Assembly: GCA_902386255.1 (NCBI GenBank) | Contig: CABMII010000096.1 | Coordinates: 1-32,908, forward strand | Source: an uncultured archaeon | Lineage (GTDB): Archaea > Halobacteriota > Methanosarcinia > Methanosarcinales > Methanoperedenaceae | Reading direction: 5' to 3' | DNA: 32,908 nucleotides | Part shown: piece after piece, positions 25,138 through 32,848 of the stretch | Numbering within the stretch: position 1 is the first letter of the stretch | Layout of the letters: each line of letters opens with the position of its first letter | Translations under genes and position numbers: made by a program | Notes under the pieces: model-generated | What the model was told of the DNA's origin: nothing | The model's database searches: none | Seen by the model: the letters and a program-made list of their open reading frames with translations, nothing else

Positions 25138-25665
25138 ATGATGGGACGAAACGCACCGATTTTATTTTTATTCTTTTTGTTTTTCTTTCTGGCATTTACG
25201 GGTTCAGGGACGGGCGATATACTGTTGAACGGAACAAACATATTAATTGCTTCCGGCGATTCCTATGGACTTTACCAGGGATATGTGCTCACTGTTAAAA
25301 GCGTAAGCAGCGATGGTTCTGTCTGGCTCCAATTAACGGAAAACGATAAGATAGTAAAAAGTGAAATAGTGGCAAGGGATTATTTCATTTACAATAAAAG
25401 CAACAGGACGATAGTATCCATCAAAGTTGACAACATATATTATGGTTCATCCGAACAAACCTTAGTCTCGCTATACCCTGTTTACCAGTACGTTGACCCT
25501 GATTTACCTGTTCCTGATATAACTGAAATGATACCCAAAGATGTTAATAATCCCGTTGATAAAAATCCCCTTCCTAGAATATACACGCCGGGAGAACCTG
25601 TAATCTGGGCAGCCGGGATTGTTTTTATTCTTGTTCTTTATTATATCCTGCGCAAATTATGGTGA
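25138..25665 (+). CDS. Membrane-anchored S-layer-domain-like protein
   Basis: The 175-residue protein has a signal-peptide-like hydrophobic start (residues 7-21), an extracellular domain and a C-terminal membrane helix at about 153-171 followed by RKLW. The domain text LYQGYVLTVKSVSSDGSVWLQL, NDKIVKSEIV and SIKVDNIYYGSSEQTLVSLY follows the pattern of the Methanosarcinales S-layer repeat (DUF1608/PF07752), present here only once, whereas true S-layer proteins have two. N-x-S/T sites suit glycosylation. A proline-rich stalk (residues 120-152) precedes the anchor. It ends 4 bases before pelA, whose ribosome binding site lies in its last codons. Confidence 0.6.
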   Translation: MMGRNAPILFLFFLFFFLAFTGSGTGDILLNGTNILIASGDSYGLYQGYVLTVKSVSSDGSVWLQLTENDKIVKSEIVARDYFIYNKSNRTIVSIKVDNIYYGSSEQTLVSLYPVYQYVDPDLPVPDITEMIPKDVNNPVDKNPLPRIYTPGEPVIWAAGIVFILVLYYILRKLW

Positions 25666-25669
25666 AGTA

Positions 25670-26716
25670 ATGAAGATATTAAGAAAAGAACTCAGGTTTA
25701 ATGAAGGAGAGATTTCACTTATCACTGAATCGCTGGATGACCTGTGGCATCTAAAATACATTCTTGAGCCTCGGGACATCGTATTTGCATTCACCAAACG
25801 GCGAATTGAAGGCGCAACCGACAAACTCAGGCCTGAAAAAGCCGATAAAAAAACGGTGCGCCTCGGGATACAGGTTGAAAAAGTCGAATTCCATAAATTC
25901 TCAAACCGCCTCCGCGTGCACGGGATTATTGTGGAGGGAATAGATTCAGGAGCCTATCATACGCTCAACATCGAAGACGGGACAAATATTTCAATAATCA
26001 AAAAGTGGAAGAACGACCAGTTAGAAAGGATAAGAGAAGCTGAAATTGCATCCCGCCGCCCAAGAGTGATAATAGCGACTATAGAAGAGGGAGAGGCATG
26101 TATCGGAATGGTTAGACAGTTCGGGGTAGAAGAATCATCGTCGCTTCGCCAGTCGCTTGGAAAAGGCGAAGGCAACCAGCGGAACGAGTTCTTCGGCGAA
26201 CTCGCCTCGCAATTGAAATGGGCAGCGGATAAAGTCGATGCCGTAATACTCGCGGGTCCCGGGTTCACAAAGGAAGATTTTCTTGATTTTGTAAAAACAA
26301 GGGAGCCGGAACTGGCAAAAAAAATAGTCCTTGAGGACACTTCATCCATAGGGGTTTCAGGTTTCCAGGAAGTACTGCGAAGAGGTGCAGTTGACAGGAT
26401 AATGGAAGAATCCAGAATTGGCAGGGAAGCCAATCTCATAGAAGACTTGATGAAAGAAATCTCAATAAACGGAAAAGTCGCATACGGCATGGATGATGTC
26501 AGGAATGCAGAGAGCCTTGGTGCAATAGAGACTTTGTTGATAACTGATGAACTTCTTCGTACTGAGCGGGAAGGCAACAATATTGATGGTTTTCTAAAGG
26601 CGGTGGAACATTCGCAGGGAAGGATTGTGGTCTTCAGCACTGAATTTGAGCCGGGGAAAAAACTTGAATCTCTTGGCGGTATCGCGGCGCTTTTGCGTTT
26701 CAAGGTGAGCCCGTGA
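25670..26716 (+). CDS. pelA: Pelota (archaeal mRNA surveillance / ribosome rescue factor)
   Basis: Pelota resembles eRF1, enters stalled ribosomes and with aEF1A-like GTPase and ABCE1 splits them. I chose ATG 25670, giving 348 residues; an upstream in-frame hydrophobic extension overlaps the preceding gene and is not Pelota-like. MKILRKELRFNEGEISLITE opens the Sm-like N-terminal domain with the DLWHLKYIL motif. The central domain is around RVIIATIEEGEACIGMV, and the C-terminal eL30-like domain has GKVAYGMDDVRNAESLGAIETLLITD. GGTGA just upstream of the ATG serves as ribosome binding site. The stop overlaps the GTG start of the DUF434 gene by four bases. Confidence 0.95.
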   Translation: MKILRKELRFNEGEISLITESLDDLWHLKYILEPRDIVFAFTKRRIEGATDKLRPEKADKKTVRLGIQVEKVEFHKFSNRLRVHGIIVEGIDSGAYHTLNIEDGTNISIIKKWKNDQLERIREAEIASRRPRVIIATIEEGEACIGMVRQFGVEESSSLRQSLGKGEGNQRNEFFGELASQLKWAADKVDAVILAGPGFTKEDFLDFVKTREPELAKKIVLEDTSSIGVSGFQEVLRRGAVDRIMEESRIGREANLIEDLMKEISINGKVAYGMDDVRNAESLGAIETLLITDELLRTEREGNNIDGFLKAVEHSQGRIVVFSTEFEPGKKLESLGGIAALLRFKVSP

Positions 26717-27387
26717 TTATTGGTAATAATAATGCGGCCTCCGATATCAGATACCTGCTTGACAGGGGTTATCCGCAAAAGGGCGCGGTATCCTTTGTGT
26801 GCAATCATTACAGGCTGGATGAAGAATCAAGATATCTCCTTTCAAGGGGTGTTCTTTCTAGGGCAGTTTCAGGGAAAAGGAGAGAAAAATTCCTGCCGTG
26901 CGATAAAATAAAAGGAAATAATATCGTAATCGATGGGTACAATATCATTATCGGTATGGAAAGTATCCTGGAGAAAAAAGCTTTTCTCTGCGATGACGGG
27001 GTTGTCCGTGATATAAAAGGAGTTTTCAGGAATTTTAAGACCTCGGAAAATACGGGAAGAGCCATCGGGCTGATATTACAATTCCTGAAAGGAAAAAACC
27101 CCTCTCAGGTATGTTTTCTACTGGATTCGCAGATAAGCAAAAGCGGGCTTCTCGCAAGGACGCTCAGGGAAGAAATAACTAATCACGGGTTAAAAGGTGA
27201 TGCAATGACCTCAAAACACGTAGATTACGATTTAAAACGTTCGGATGATATTGTTGCATCCAGTGATGGCGTGATAATAGATGCGGCAGGAAAAGTTGTA
27301 AATTTCCTCTTCTGTATAATATCCGGATTCCCGCATCTTGAGGCAGGAGTTGGAAATATAAACGAATTTCAAGGACAGGTTGAATGA
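26713..27387 (+). CDS. DUF434 / DUF5616 family protein (COG2454-like)
   Basis: This archaeal conserved protein of 224 residues starts at a GTG within the end of pelA (GTGA overlap). The N-terminal segment AASDIRYLLDRGYPQKGAVS and FVCNHYRLDEESRYLLSRGV matches DUF434. After about residue 70 there is a PIN-like or Toprim-like alpha/beta half: NNIVIDGYNIIIGMESIL, VCFLLDSQISKSG and DGVIIDAAGKVVNF, with aspartates at strand ends. An RNA- or DNA-related role is suggested by the pelA linkage, but no function is established. A 4-base overlap with the RimK-type gene continues the operon. Confidence 0.8.
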   Translation: MIIGNNNAASDIRYLLDRGYPQKGAVSFVCNHYRLDEESRYLLSRGVLSRAVSGKRREKFLPCDKIKGNNIVIDGYNIIIGMESILEKKAFLCDDGVVRDIKGVFRNFKTSENTGRAIGLILQFLKGKNPSQVCFLLDSQISKSGLLARTLREEITNHGLKGDAMTSKHVDYDLKRSDDIVASSDGVIIDAAGKVVNFLFCIISGFPHLEAGVGNINEFQGQVE

Positions 27388-28247
27388 AAAAGATAGGCAT
27401 AGCTGTAACTGATCCTGATGATTGGACAGGCGTTAGCCTCTGCAATTCAGTCGAATATTATGGAATGACGGCTGTAAAATTCAGTTTCAACGAAGCGACG
27501 TCGGATATCTCATCAGGTAAAATTTATTCTGGGAATATCGATTTAACGGCTCTTGATGCTGTTATTGTAAGAGACCTGGGGCCTGCGACGCATAACGACG
27601 TCTCTTTCAGGTTTGATATCCTATGCCAGTTAAAAGAACTTGGCGTTGCGGTCATAAATTCACCTGAATCGATAGCGAAAGCGGCAAACAAGTATGTTTC
27701 AAGTTTCTTGTTCCGGAAAAACGGCATACCAACACCCAAAACCATTGTGACAAACAACCTGGATGAAGCCATCGCAGCCTTATCTTCTTTCGGGCGCGCG
27801 GTTGTGAAACCAGTGTTCGGGTATAAAGGAATAGGTGTGGAGTGCGTCAGGGATAGCGAAAGCGGAGTGGTGAAACTTAAAGAGCTTTTTAAAGATAACA
27901 GATTGATATACATGCAGGAATTCATACCAAATCCGGGCAGGGACATACGGGTATTTGTGGTGAACGGGAAAGTTGCGGGCTCGATATACCGGATTGCGCC
28001 GGAAGGCGGCTGGATAAATAACCTGAGCCAGGGCGGCAGCGCAAAACCCTGCGTATTGACCGGCGAACAGGAAAGACTGGCTCTTAAAGCCGCCGCAGTC
28101 ATAGGCACAGTATATGCAGGCGTGGATATTATCGAAGGAGATTATGTTATAGAAATAAATGGAACACCTTCGGGCAAGGGAATATTTGAGGCATGCGGGG
28201 TGGATGTTACGAGGATGATTGCTGAATATTTAGAAAGGTTGATTTAA
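27384..28247 (+). CDS. RimK-type ATP-grasp glutamate ligase (MptN/CofF-like)
   Basis: ATP-grasp ligases of the RimK group add glutamate to substrates. In methanogens MptN modifies tetrahydromethanopterin to tetrahydrosarcinapterin and CofF caps coenzyme F420. The 287-residue protein has the N-terminal pre-ATP-grasp domain, AVINSPESIAKAANKYVSSF (nucleotide-site entry), VVKPVFGYKGIGVECV (ATP-binding lysine and glycine loop), YMQEFIPNPGRDIRVFVVNG and the metal-binding end VDIIEGDYVIEINGTPSGKG. Which acceptor it uses cannot be told from sequence. It begins with a 4-base overlap (ATGA) and closes the S-layer-like/pelA/DUF434 run. Confidence 0.85.
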   Translation: MKKIGIAVTDPDDWTGVSLCNSVEYYGMTAVKFSFNEATSDISSGKIYSGNIDLTALDAVIVRDLGPATHNDVSFRFDILCQLKELGVAVINSPESIAKAANKYVSSFLFRKNGIPTPKTIVTNNLDEAIAALSSFGRAVVKPVFGYKGIGVECVRDSESGVVKLKELFKDNRLIYMQEFIPNPGRDIRVFVVNGKVAGSIYRIAPEGGWINNLSQGGSAKPCVLTGEQERLALKAAAVIGTVYAGVDIIEGDYVIEINGTPSGKGIFEACGVDVTRMIAEYLERLI

Positions 28248-28283
28248 GAATCTTTATCACTATCTTTCATCAATCGGTGGTCG

Positions 28284-28484
28284 CTATGACTCCTCCTCGA
28301 AAATAAAGACCTCCTCTATATTAGATTTTAAAACTTTAGCTATATCGTATGCAAGTTTTAATGAGGGGTTATATTTTCCTTTTTCCAAAAAAACAATGGT
28401 TTCTCTTCTTACACCTACCTTTTTAGCAAGCTCTTCCTGGGTTAAATCGTATCTTGCCCGCAGTTCTTTAATTCTCGTTCTCAT
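28284..28484 (-). CDS. XRE-family HTH regulator of the DUF2178 operon
   Basis: The 66-residue protein is essentially one Cro/CI-type helix-turn-helix: [20 protein letters not shown], then [20 protein letters not shown] and [16 protein letters not shown]. It starts within the stop of the fifth DUF2178 gene (TAATG) and is the last gene of the operon. Small XRE proteins next to DUF2178 membrane proteins are a recurring archaeal pairing. A DNA-binding role is firm for the family. That it represses its own operon through the repeat at 30624-30664 is my inference. Confidence 0.88.
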   Translation of the reverse strand: MRTRIKELRARYDLTQEELAKKVGVRRETIVFLEKGKYNPSLKLAYDIAKVLKSNIEEVFIFEEES

Positions 28485-28882
28485 TAACCGGCCTTCTCAT
28501 ACCTGTAAAAGGACAGGAAGAATAATACAGAGGCGACTGCAAAAACCGGGCCCATCAATGCCGTGAATATTATTTCGTTTATCAGCCTTAGACCGAATAA
28601 TGCGAACAAAAGAGATATCGATAAGTAAAGGAATAAGAAACCCGCTCTTGATGCCCTGAGCAGGTTTAGCTCCGAACGCTCGTCGGTGGGAGCCTCTAAT
28701 TCCTCCCCTCTCTTCCACTTTCGGTAGCTATTAATCGAGATAAAAATCCCAAAAATTATGAAAAACCCGCTGAGCAGTTTGCCTAAAAGGTTCTCATAAT
28801 ACAATGAAAGCCAAAGCATACCCCCCAAGATAAAAAATATGCCTATAAACAAATTGCGATATAAAATGTCTTTGGTTTTCAT
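28484..28882 (-). CDS. DUF2178-like membrane protein, paralogue 5
   Basis: The 132-residue protein has four hydrophobic segments (about 9-28, 33-51, 76-97 and 104-125), with the loop motif PTDERS (D67-E68-R69) between segments two and three followed by a small-residue helix RASRAGFLF. The DER motif in this position is the hallmark of the DUF2178 group. Unlike its neighbours it lacks the terminal KKGD motif and ends RYEKAG. Function is unknown, perhaps a membrane sensor. Its ATG overlaps the stop of paralogue 4 by one base. Confidence 0.75.
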   Translation of the reverse strand: MKTKDILYRNLFIGIFFILGGMLWLSLYYENLLGKLLSGFFIIFGIFISINSYRKWKRGEELEAPTDERSELNLLRASRAGFLFLYLSISLLFALFGLRLINEIIFTALMGPVFAVASVLFFLSFYRYEKAG

Positions 28883-29316
28883 TACACGTCACCCTTTTTA
28901 TCAATATAAAGCCCAATAATTAACAACGAAAACGCGCCGGCAACCGAAATCACATAAACCGTGCTCGTATATTCCAGCCTTAAATTAAAGATGCTATTGG
29001 CCAGGCCGGAAACCATCAAGCATGCAATAAGCAGTAAAAATGCAACAAATCCGGCCTTCTCGCCGACCCACAAAGACCGTTCGTCAGCTATTGTTTTTCC
29101 TTCTGATTCTGCTTTAAACCTTTTGATATTCATATACGCGCTTATCAATAGAGTCAAGCCGAGGAGAAAGCTGCCAAGCGCACCTTTCTCGTAATACAAC
29201 CTCCCTTCATGAATGTTTTGAAGCATCACAAAAGAACCGAATAAGAGTAAAAATACGCTTAGCGTTATGGTAATCTTACTCATCAATAGCATTTTTTTAT
29301 TATTCTTATTATTCAT
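28882..29316 (-). CDS. DUF2178-like membrane protein, paralogue 4
   Basis: With 144 residues it has the common layout: a basic N-terminus, a pair of hydrophobic segments at about 14-33 and 46-63, the loop TIADERS (D78-E79-R80) followed by KAGFVAFLLL, two further segments, and the end YIDKKGDV. It overlaps the stop of paralogue 3 by four bases (ATGA), so translation is probably coupled. Function is unknown. Confidence 0.75.
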   Translation of the reverse strand: MNNKNNKKMLLMSKITITLSVFLLLFGSFVMLQNIHEGRLYYEKGALGSFLLGLTLLISAYMNIKRFKAESEGKTIADERSLWVGEKAGFVAFLLLIACLMVSGLANSIFNLRLEYTSTVYVISVAGAFSLLIIGLYIDKKGDV

Positions 29317-29726
29317 ATCATATCACCTTTTTTATTGCAGTACCACCTTAGCACAATGAAAATCCAGAGCCCGATAATCCAAATATCCTGAACACCTTCA
29401 GCTAATTCTCTTGAAGGAGTTAATATTGGGGATAACTTCAGCAATCTGAGAAGCGGGATTATTGCTGCAATCAGCAGCGTTGCAATAAACGCTGAATACC
29501 CGGCTTTATCGCGGATTCTCACGGACCTTTCATCTTCTATTAAATCTTCTTTAGATTTGGTTGCTGCAATAATACCGGCAGTTAATCCTATCATTCCACC
29601 CAAAAATAAAAGTAATCCGATAGCCCTAACAGGTTCAATAAACAAAAAAATAATTATTCCTGCCAGAATGGCGCCCAGGCTGATTCCAATAAATTTTATG
29701 ATATCCCTGTCTTTCCTGAATTTCAT
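29313..29726 (-). CDS. DUF2178-like membrane protein, paralogue 3
   Basis: A 137-residue member with hydrophobic segments at about 11-30, 36-56, 75-95 and 110-126. The inter-segment loop is DLIEDERS (D65-E66-R67) followed by VRIRDKAGYSAF, and the C-terminus is CNKKGDMI. Start and stop overlap those of its neighbours by one and four bases. Function is unknown. Sequence identity to the other four is low outside the DER and KKGD motifs, so the duplication is old or fast-evolving. Confidence 0.75.
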   Translation of the reverse strand: MKFRKDRDIIKFIGISLGAILAGIIIFLFIEPVRAIGLLLFLGGMIGLTAGIIAATKSKEDLIEDERSVRIRDKAGYSAFIATLLIAAIIPLLRLLKLSPILTPSRELAEGVQDIWIIGLWIFIVLRWYCNKKGDMI

Positions 29727-30148
29727 TACACGTCACCCTTTTTAACAAAATAGTAGACCAATATAGCCCACGAATATATTCCGATATGTGCGACAATTAT
29801 CGGCGTCCAGGGGGAATCCTTGATTGCCAGCAAGAAACTGTTTATCCCACCCAAAATGTATGCTCCACTCAATAGAATCAAACATCCCACAAGAATCAGA
29901 AATGCGTATAAGCTCGCTTTTTCGAGTGCTCTTTTGGTTCGTTCATCGCCCACAACTCCTGTTCTTGGCATTGACAAAAAAAGCCATGCAGTTATGATAC
30001 CATCCAACCAGAAAATAGTCTCGACAATTACGTTATCACCAAAAAATACCGGAGCTCCTCCTGAAATTTTTTGGATTATTGCAATTGCTATTGACACAAA
30101 CGTGAGAACGAGAACCAAATACCACCCTTTTCTGAGGAAGTTGTTCAT
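29726..30148 (-). CDS. DUF2178-like membrane protein, paralogue 2
   Basis: This 140-residue member has segments at about 8-26, 43-60, 80-102 and 115-134. The loop is GVVGDERTKRALEKASLYAF (D68-E69-R70), and the protein ends YYFVKKGDV. It starts after a 6-base gap from paralogue 1. Its upstream GGTGAT ribosome binding site lies inside a 22-base sequence duplicated within the end of paralogue 1. Function is unknown. Confidence 0.75.
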   Translation of the reverse strand: MNNFLRKGWYLVLVLTFVSIAIAIIQKISGGAPVFFGDNVIVETIFWLDGIITAWLFLSMPRTGVVGDERTKRALEKASLYAFLILVGCLILLSGAYILGGINSFLLAIKDSPWTPIIVAHIGIYSWAILVYYFVKKGDV

Positions 30149-30154
30149 TCGATA

Positions 30155-30607
30155 TCACCTTTTATTGCGAAGTAAGATGTCCTGTCCCAGTGTGGAAACC
30201 AATTGATTGGGGGATTCGACATCACCTTTTCTTGCAAAATAAACATAGAACACTATCATTGTTCCAATCATCACGAGAATTACAGTACTGAGCACCTTCT
30301 TTACGGTCATTTCAAGCGGACTGAAGTAATCTAAAAAACCTAAAACACCGACAAATGTGAGTGTTATAAACCATGAATATTTTACAGCAGCTGCACTTAT
30401 TTTTCGCGTTCTTTCATCAAATTCCGCTTGAACACCATATTTGCTATGTGAATAAATGCCAGTTATTGTGGTTGCTAAGCCAACTGACATAAGCACAGTT
30501 ATGATGATATCGGGCGGGTTCTTCCAAAATATTAAAAGAACAACTGCTACAAGCAATAGTATTGGCCCGAAAATCAATCGTTGTTTATTTACTTTTGTCA
30601 TTTCCAT
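30155..30607 (-). CDS. DUF2178-like membrane protein, paralogue 1, extended tail
   Basis: First gene of the operon, 150 residues, with segments at about 11-27, 34-52, 75-92 and 100-120. The loop is AEFDERTRKISAAAVKYSWF (D64-E65-R66). After the usual terminal YFARKGDV the frame continues for about 20 more residues (ESPNQLVSTLGQDILLRNKR), unlike the others. The cause is visible: a 22-base block at 30214-30235 recurs with two differences at 30147-30168, 67 bases away, so the tail is a duplication or insertion product. GAGGT eight bases upstream is the ribosome binding site. Confidence 0.75.
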   Translation of the reverse strand: MEMTKVNKQRLIFGPILLLVAVVLLIFWKNPPDIIITVLMSVGLATTITGIYSHSKYGVQAEFDERTRKISAAAVKYSWFITLTFVGVLGFLDYFSPLEMTVKKVLSTVILVMIGTMIVFYVYFARKGDVESPNQLVSTLGQDILLRNKR

Positions 30608-30623
30608 TCTATCAAACCTCTAA

Positions 30624-30664
30624 ATGTTAGTTATATATAACATTATGTTAGATATATACAACTA
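30624..30664 (-). promoter_or_regulatory. Tandem 18-bp repeat at the DUF2178 operon promoter
   Basis: ATGTTAGTTATATATAAC (30624-30641) is followed by ATGTTAGATATATACAAC (30645-30662), 15 of 18 identical with a period of 21 bp, two turns of the helix. The first contains a perfect palindrome GTTATATATAAC. On the minus strand the distal copy would supply a TATA box about 45 bases before the ATG, and the proximal copy would cover the transcription start. This is a good layout for a repressor such as the XRE protein encoded at the operon end; binding is inferred. Confidence 0.5.
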
Positions 30665-30819
30665 TTTAAAACTTTCTAATATGCAACTGATATACTGTTA
30701 TGATTGAAAATATGGCGTTTCCAGCGCATGGGTTTAACGAATATGATGAAAAAAATTATGTAAAAGCAGCAAATTTTATTGGATAACTTAAATTAACTCG
30801 TGCACCATATAACCCCTCC

Positions 30820-32805
30820 ATGAAACAGGAAATGTCAAGCGTGGACGTTGCAGCGATTATCAAGGAACTGCGCCCCCGCCTCCTGGATGCCAAAATTGCA
30901 AAAATATACCAGCATTCAGCAGATGAAATCAGGATAGGGCTTCATATTTTCAAGGAAGGAAGGACAAATCTTATAATCGAAGCCGGAAGGCGCCTTCACC
31001 TTACGAAAAATCCTGAAATCGCCCCGAAGTTCCCGCAGTCTTTCCCGATGCTGCTTCGCAAACACCTGACCGGAGGCAGGATTACCGATATTTCTCAATA
31101 TGATTTTGATAGGATAATCGAGATGCATATCCAGCGCGGAGAGGATAAGACGATTCTTCTTATCGAGCTTTTCTCAAGAGGTAATATTGTGCTTCTTGAT
31201 GCTGAAAAAAAGATTATCCTGCCGCTTAAATCCATCAGTTTCAGGGACAGGAAAGTCAGGGGCGGTGAACCTTATGAGCTTCCGGCGCCGCAGCTTTCCC
31301 CTGTTTCCGCCACGGAGGGTGAGCTAAAGGAAATGTTCTCACATTCGGATTCTGATATTGTCAGGACGCTTGCGACAAGGATGAACATGGGAGGGCAGTA
31401 TGCAGAGGAACTCTGCCTGCGCGCCGGTATTGACAAGAACACGCCTGCGAAGCAATTTAGTGATGTTGCGGCAGTGCAAAAAGCGCTCGCTGAGGTATTC
31501 ATACCTCTTCTCGCCGACCTGAAACCCCATATTGTATTAAAAGACGGAAAACCGATTGACGTGCTGCCTTTTGAGTTATCGCAATATGAAAAGAACGACA
31601 AGAAATATTCTGGCACTTTTAATGATGCGCTTGATGAATATTTCAGCCCGGAACCCGGGAAAAAAGGTGAATTAAAAGAGGAAAAAAAGGAAGAGGGAAA
31701 AGCCGAAAAACCGGGGCTGTATGAGTACCGCATGCAGAAACAGATGATGGCGCTTGAAAAATTCAGGAACGAGGAAGGAAAACTGGTACGAAAGGGTGAA
31801 TTGGTATATGCGCACTACCAGATGTGCGACGGGATTCTTAAAACGATAAGGGATGCCAGGGATAAGGGATATTCATGGGACGAGATAAAGAGCAAATTAA
31901 AAACTTCGGATAAGCCTGAAGCAAAGGCGATAAAATCTATCGATACAGGCAGGGGGATAATCACCGTAACACTAGATAATGAAGATGTGGACCTGGATAT
32001 CAGGCTTTCAGTGCCCCAGAATTCACAGGTCTATTACGATAAATCAAAAAAACTGGCCTCTAAGATAAAAGGCGCACTTACTGCTATAGAGGGTACAAAG
32101 AAATTATCAGAAAAGGAAGAGGCGCCCCGGGAAAGGAAAAAACCTGAAAAAACAAAGGAAAAATGGTATGCACGTTTCCGATGGTTCATCTCGTCTGATG
32201 GTTTCCTCGTTATAGGTGGGCGCGATGCAGAAAGCAACGAGGATATAGTGAAGAAATATCTTGAGAAACGGGATATTTTCTTCCACGCCCACGTATCAGG
32301 TTCTCCATCTGTCGTTATAAAGACGGAAGGAAAAGAGGTCCCCGAAACTACGCTTCTGGAGGCGGCGCAGTTCACGGTATCTTATTCAGGAATATGGAAA
32401 TCCAGACAGGCGAGCGGGGACAGCTATTGGGTTCTGCCCGAGCAGGTTTCAAAGACGCCTGAATCCGGGGAGTATGTTGCAAAAGGAGCGTTTGTCATCC
32501 GGGGAAAACGTAATTATTACAAAGATGTTATGCTAGGGACGGCGCTGGGTCTTGTTCTCAATGAGGAAAAAAGGCTGATCGGAGGACCTTTGAGCGCAGT
32601 AAAAAACAGGGCGCAGTTCGTCATGGAAATAGAACCGGGAGAGTTTGAGCAGAATGACCTGTCAAAGAAGATTTACAGGATGCTGAATGAAAAATTCAAG
32701 GACATGAAACTTATCAAGACGATCGCTTCACCCGATAAGATTGCGATGTTCCTGCCTGCGGGCGGATCGAGGGTGAAGGAGTGGGAGTGTAACCGATTTT
32801 GTTGA
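30820..32805 (+). CDS. rqcH: NFACT protein RqcH (ribosome-associated quality control)
   Basis: RqcH/Rqc2/NEMF proteins bind peptidyl-tRNA on split large ribosomal subunits and, in bacteria, add alanine tails. The 661 residues show the NFACT-N start MKQEMSSVDVAAIIKELRPR, the DR motif in QYDFDRIIEM near residue 96 and a helix-hairpin-helix region near 185-210 (MNMGGQYAEELCLRAGI). A charged middle rich in KKEEGKAEK, a coiled coil near 305-340 and the NFACT-R domain RWFISSDGFLVIGGRDAESN near 453 and HAHVSGSPSVVI near 490 follow. The last few residues (KEWECNRFC) look unlike a normal end and may be encoded by an inserted element. A leaderless start is likely. Confidence 0.93.
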   Translation: MKQEMSSVDVAAIIKELRPRLLDAKIAKIYQHSADEIRIGLHIFKEGRTNLIIEAGRRLHLTKNPEIAPKFPQSFPMLLRKHLTGGRITDISQYDFDRIIEMHIQRGEDKTILLIELFSRGNIVLLDAEKKIILPLKSISFRDRKVRGGEPYELPAPQLSPVSATEGELKEMFSHSDSDIVRTLATRMNMGGQYAEELCLRAGIDKNTPAKQFSDVAAVQKALAEVFIPLLADLKPHIVLKDGKPIDVLPFELSQYEKNDKKYSGTFNDALDEYFSPEPGKKGELKEEKKEEGKAEKPGLYEYRMQKQMMALEKFRNEEGKLVRKGELVYAHYQMCDGILKTIRDARDKGYSWDEIKSKLKTSDKPEAKAIKSIDTGRGIITVTLDNEDVDLDIRLSVPQNSQVYYDKSKKLASKIKGALTAIEGTKKLSEKEEAPRERKKPEKTKEKWYARFRWFISSDGFLVIGGRDAESNEDIVKKYLEKRDIFFHAHVSGSPSVVIKTEGKEVPETTLLEAAQFTVSYSGIWKSRQASGDSYWVLPEQVSKTPESGEYVAKGAFVIRGKRNYYKDVMLGTALGLVLNEEKRLIGGPLSAVKNRAQFVMEIEPGEFEQNDLSKKIYRMLNEKFKDMKLIKTIASPDKIAMFLPAGGSRVKEWECNRFC

Positions 32806-32848
32806 AACTTCTATAATGTAGAGCAAATATTATAGGAGTTGAGACAAC

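Noticed and set aside
25619-25669. 17-residue hydrophobic N-terminal extension of Pelota
   Set aside because: It overlaps the upstream gene in another frame; a standard Pelota start with a ribosome binding site exists at 25670.
25957-26808. 283-codon minus-strand ORF
   Set aside because: Antisense to pelA; no recognisable motif.
30700-30786. 28-codon plus-strand ORF between the DUF2178 promoter and rqcH
   Set aside because: No ribosome binding site or recognisable motif; it could be a relic but cannot be supported.
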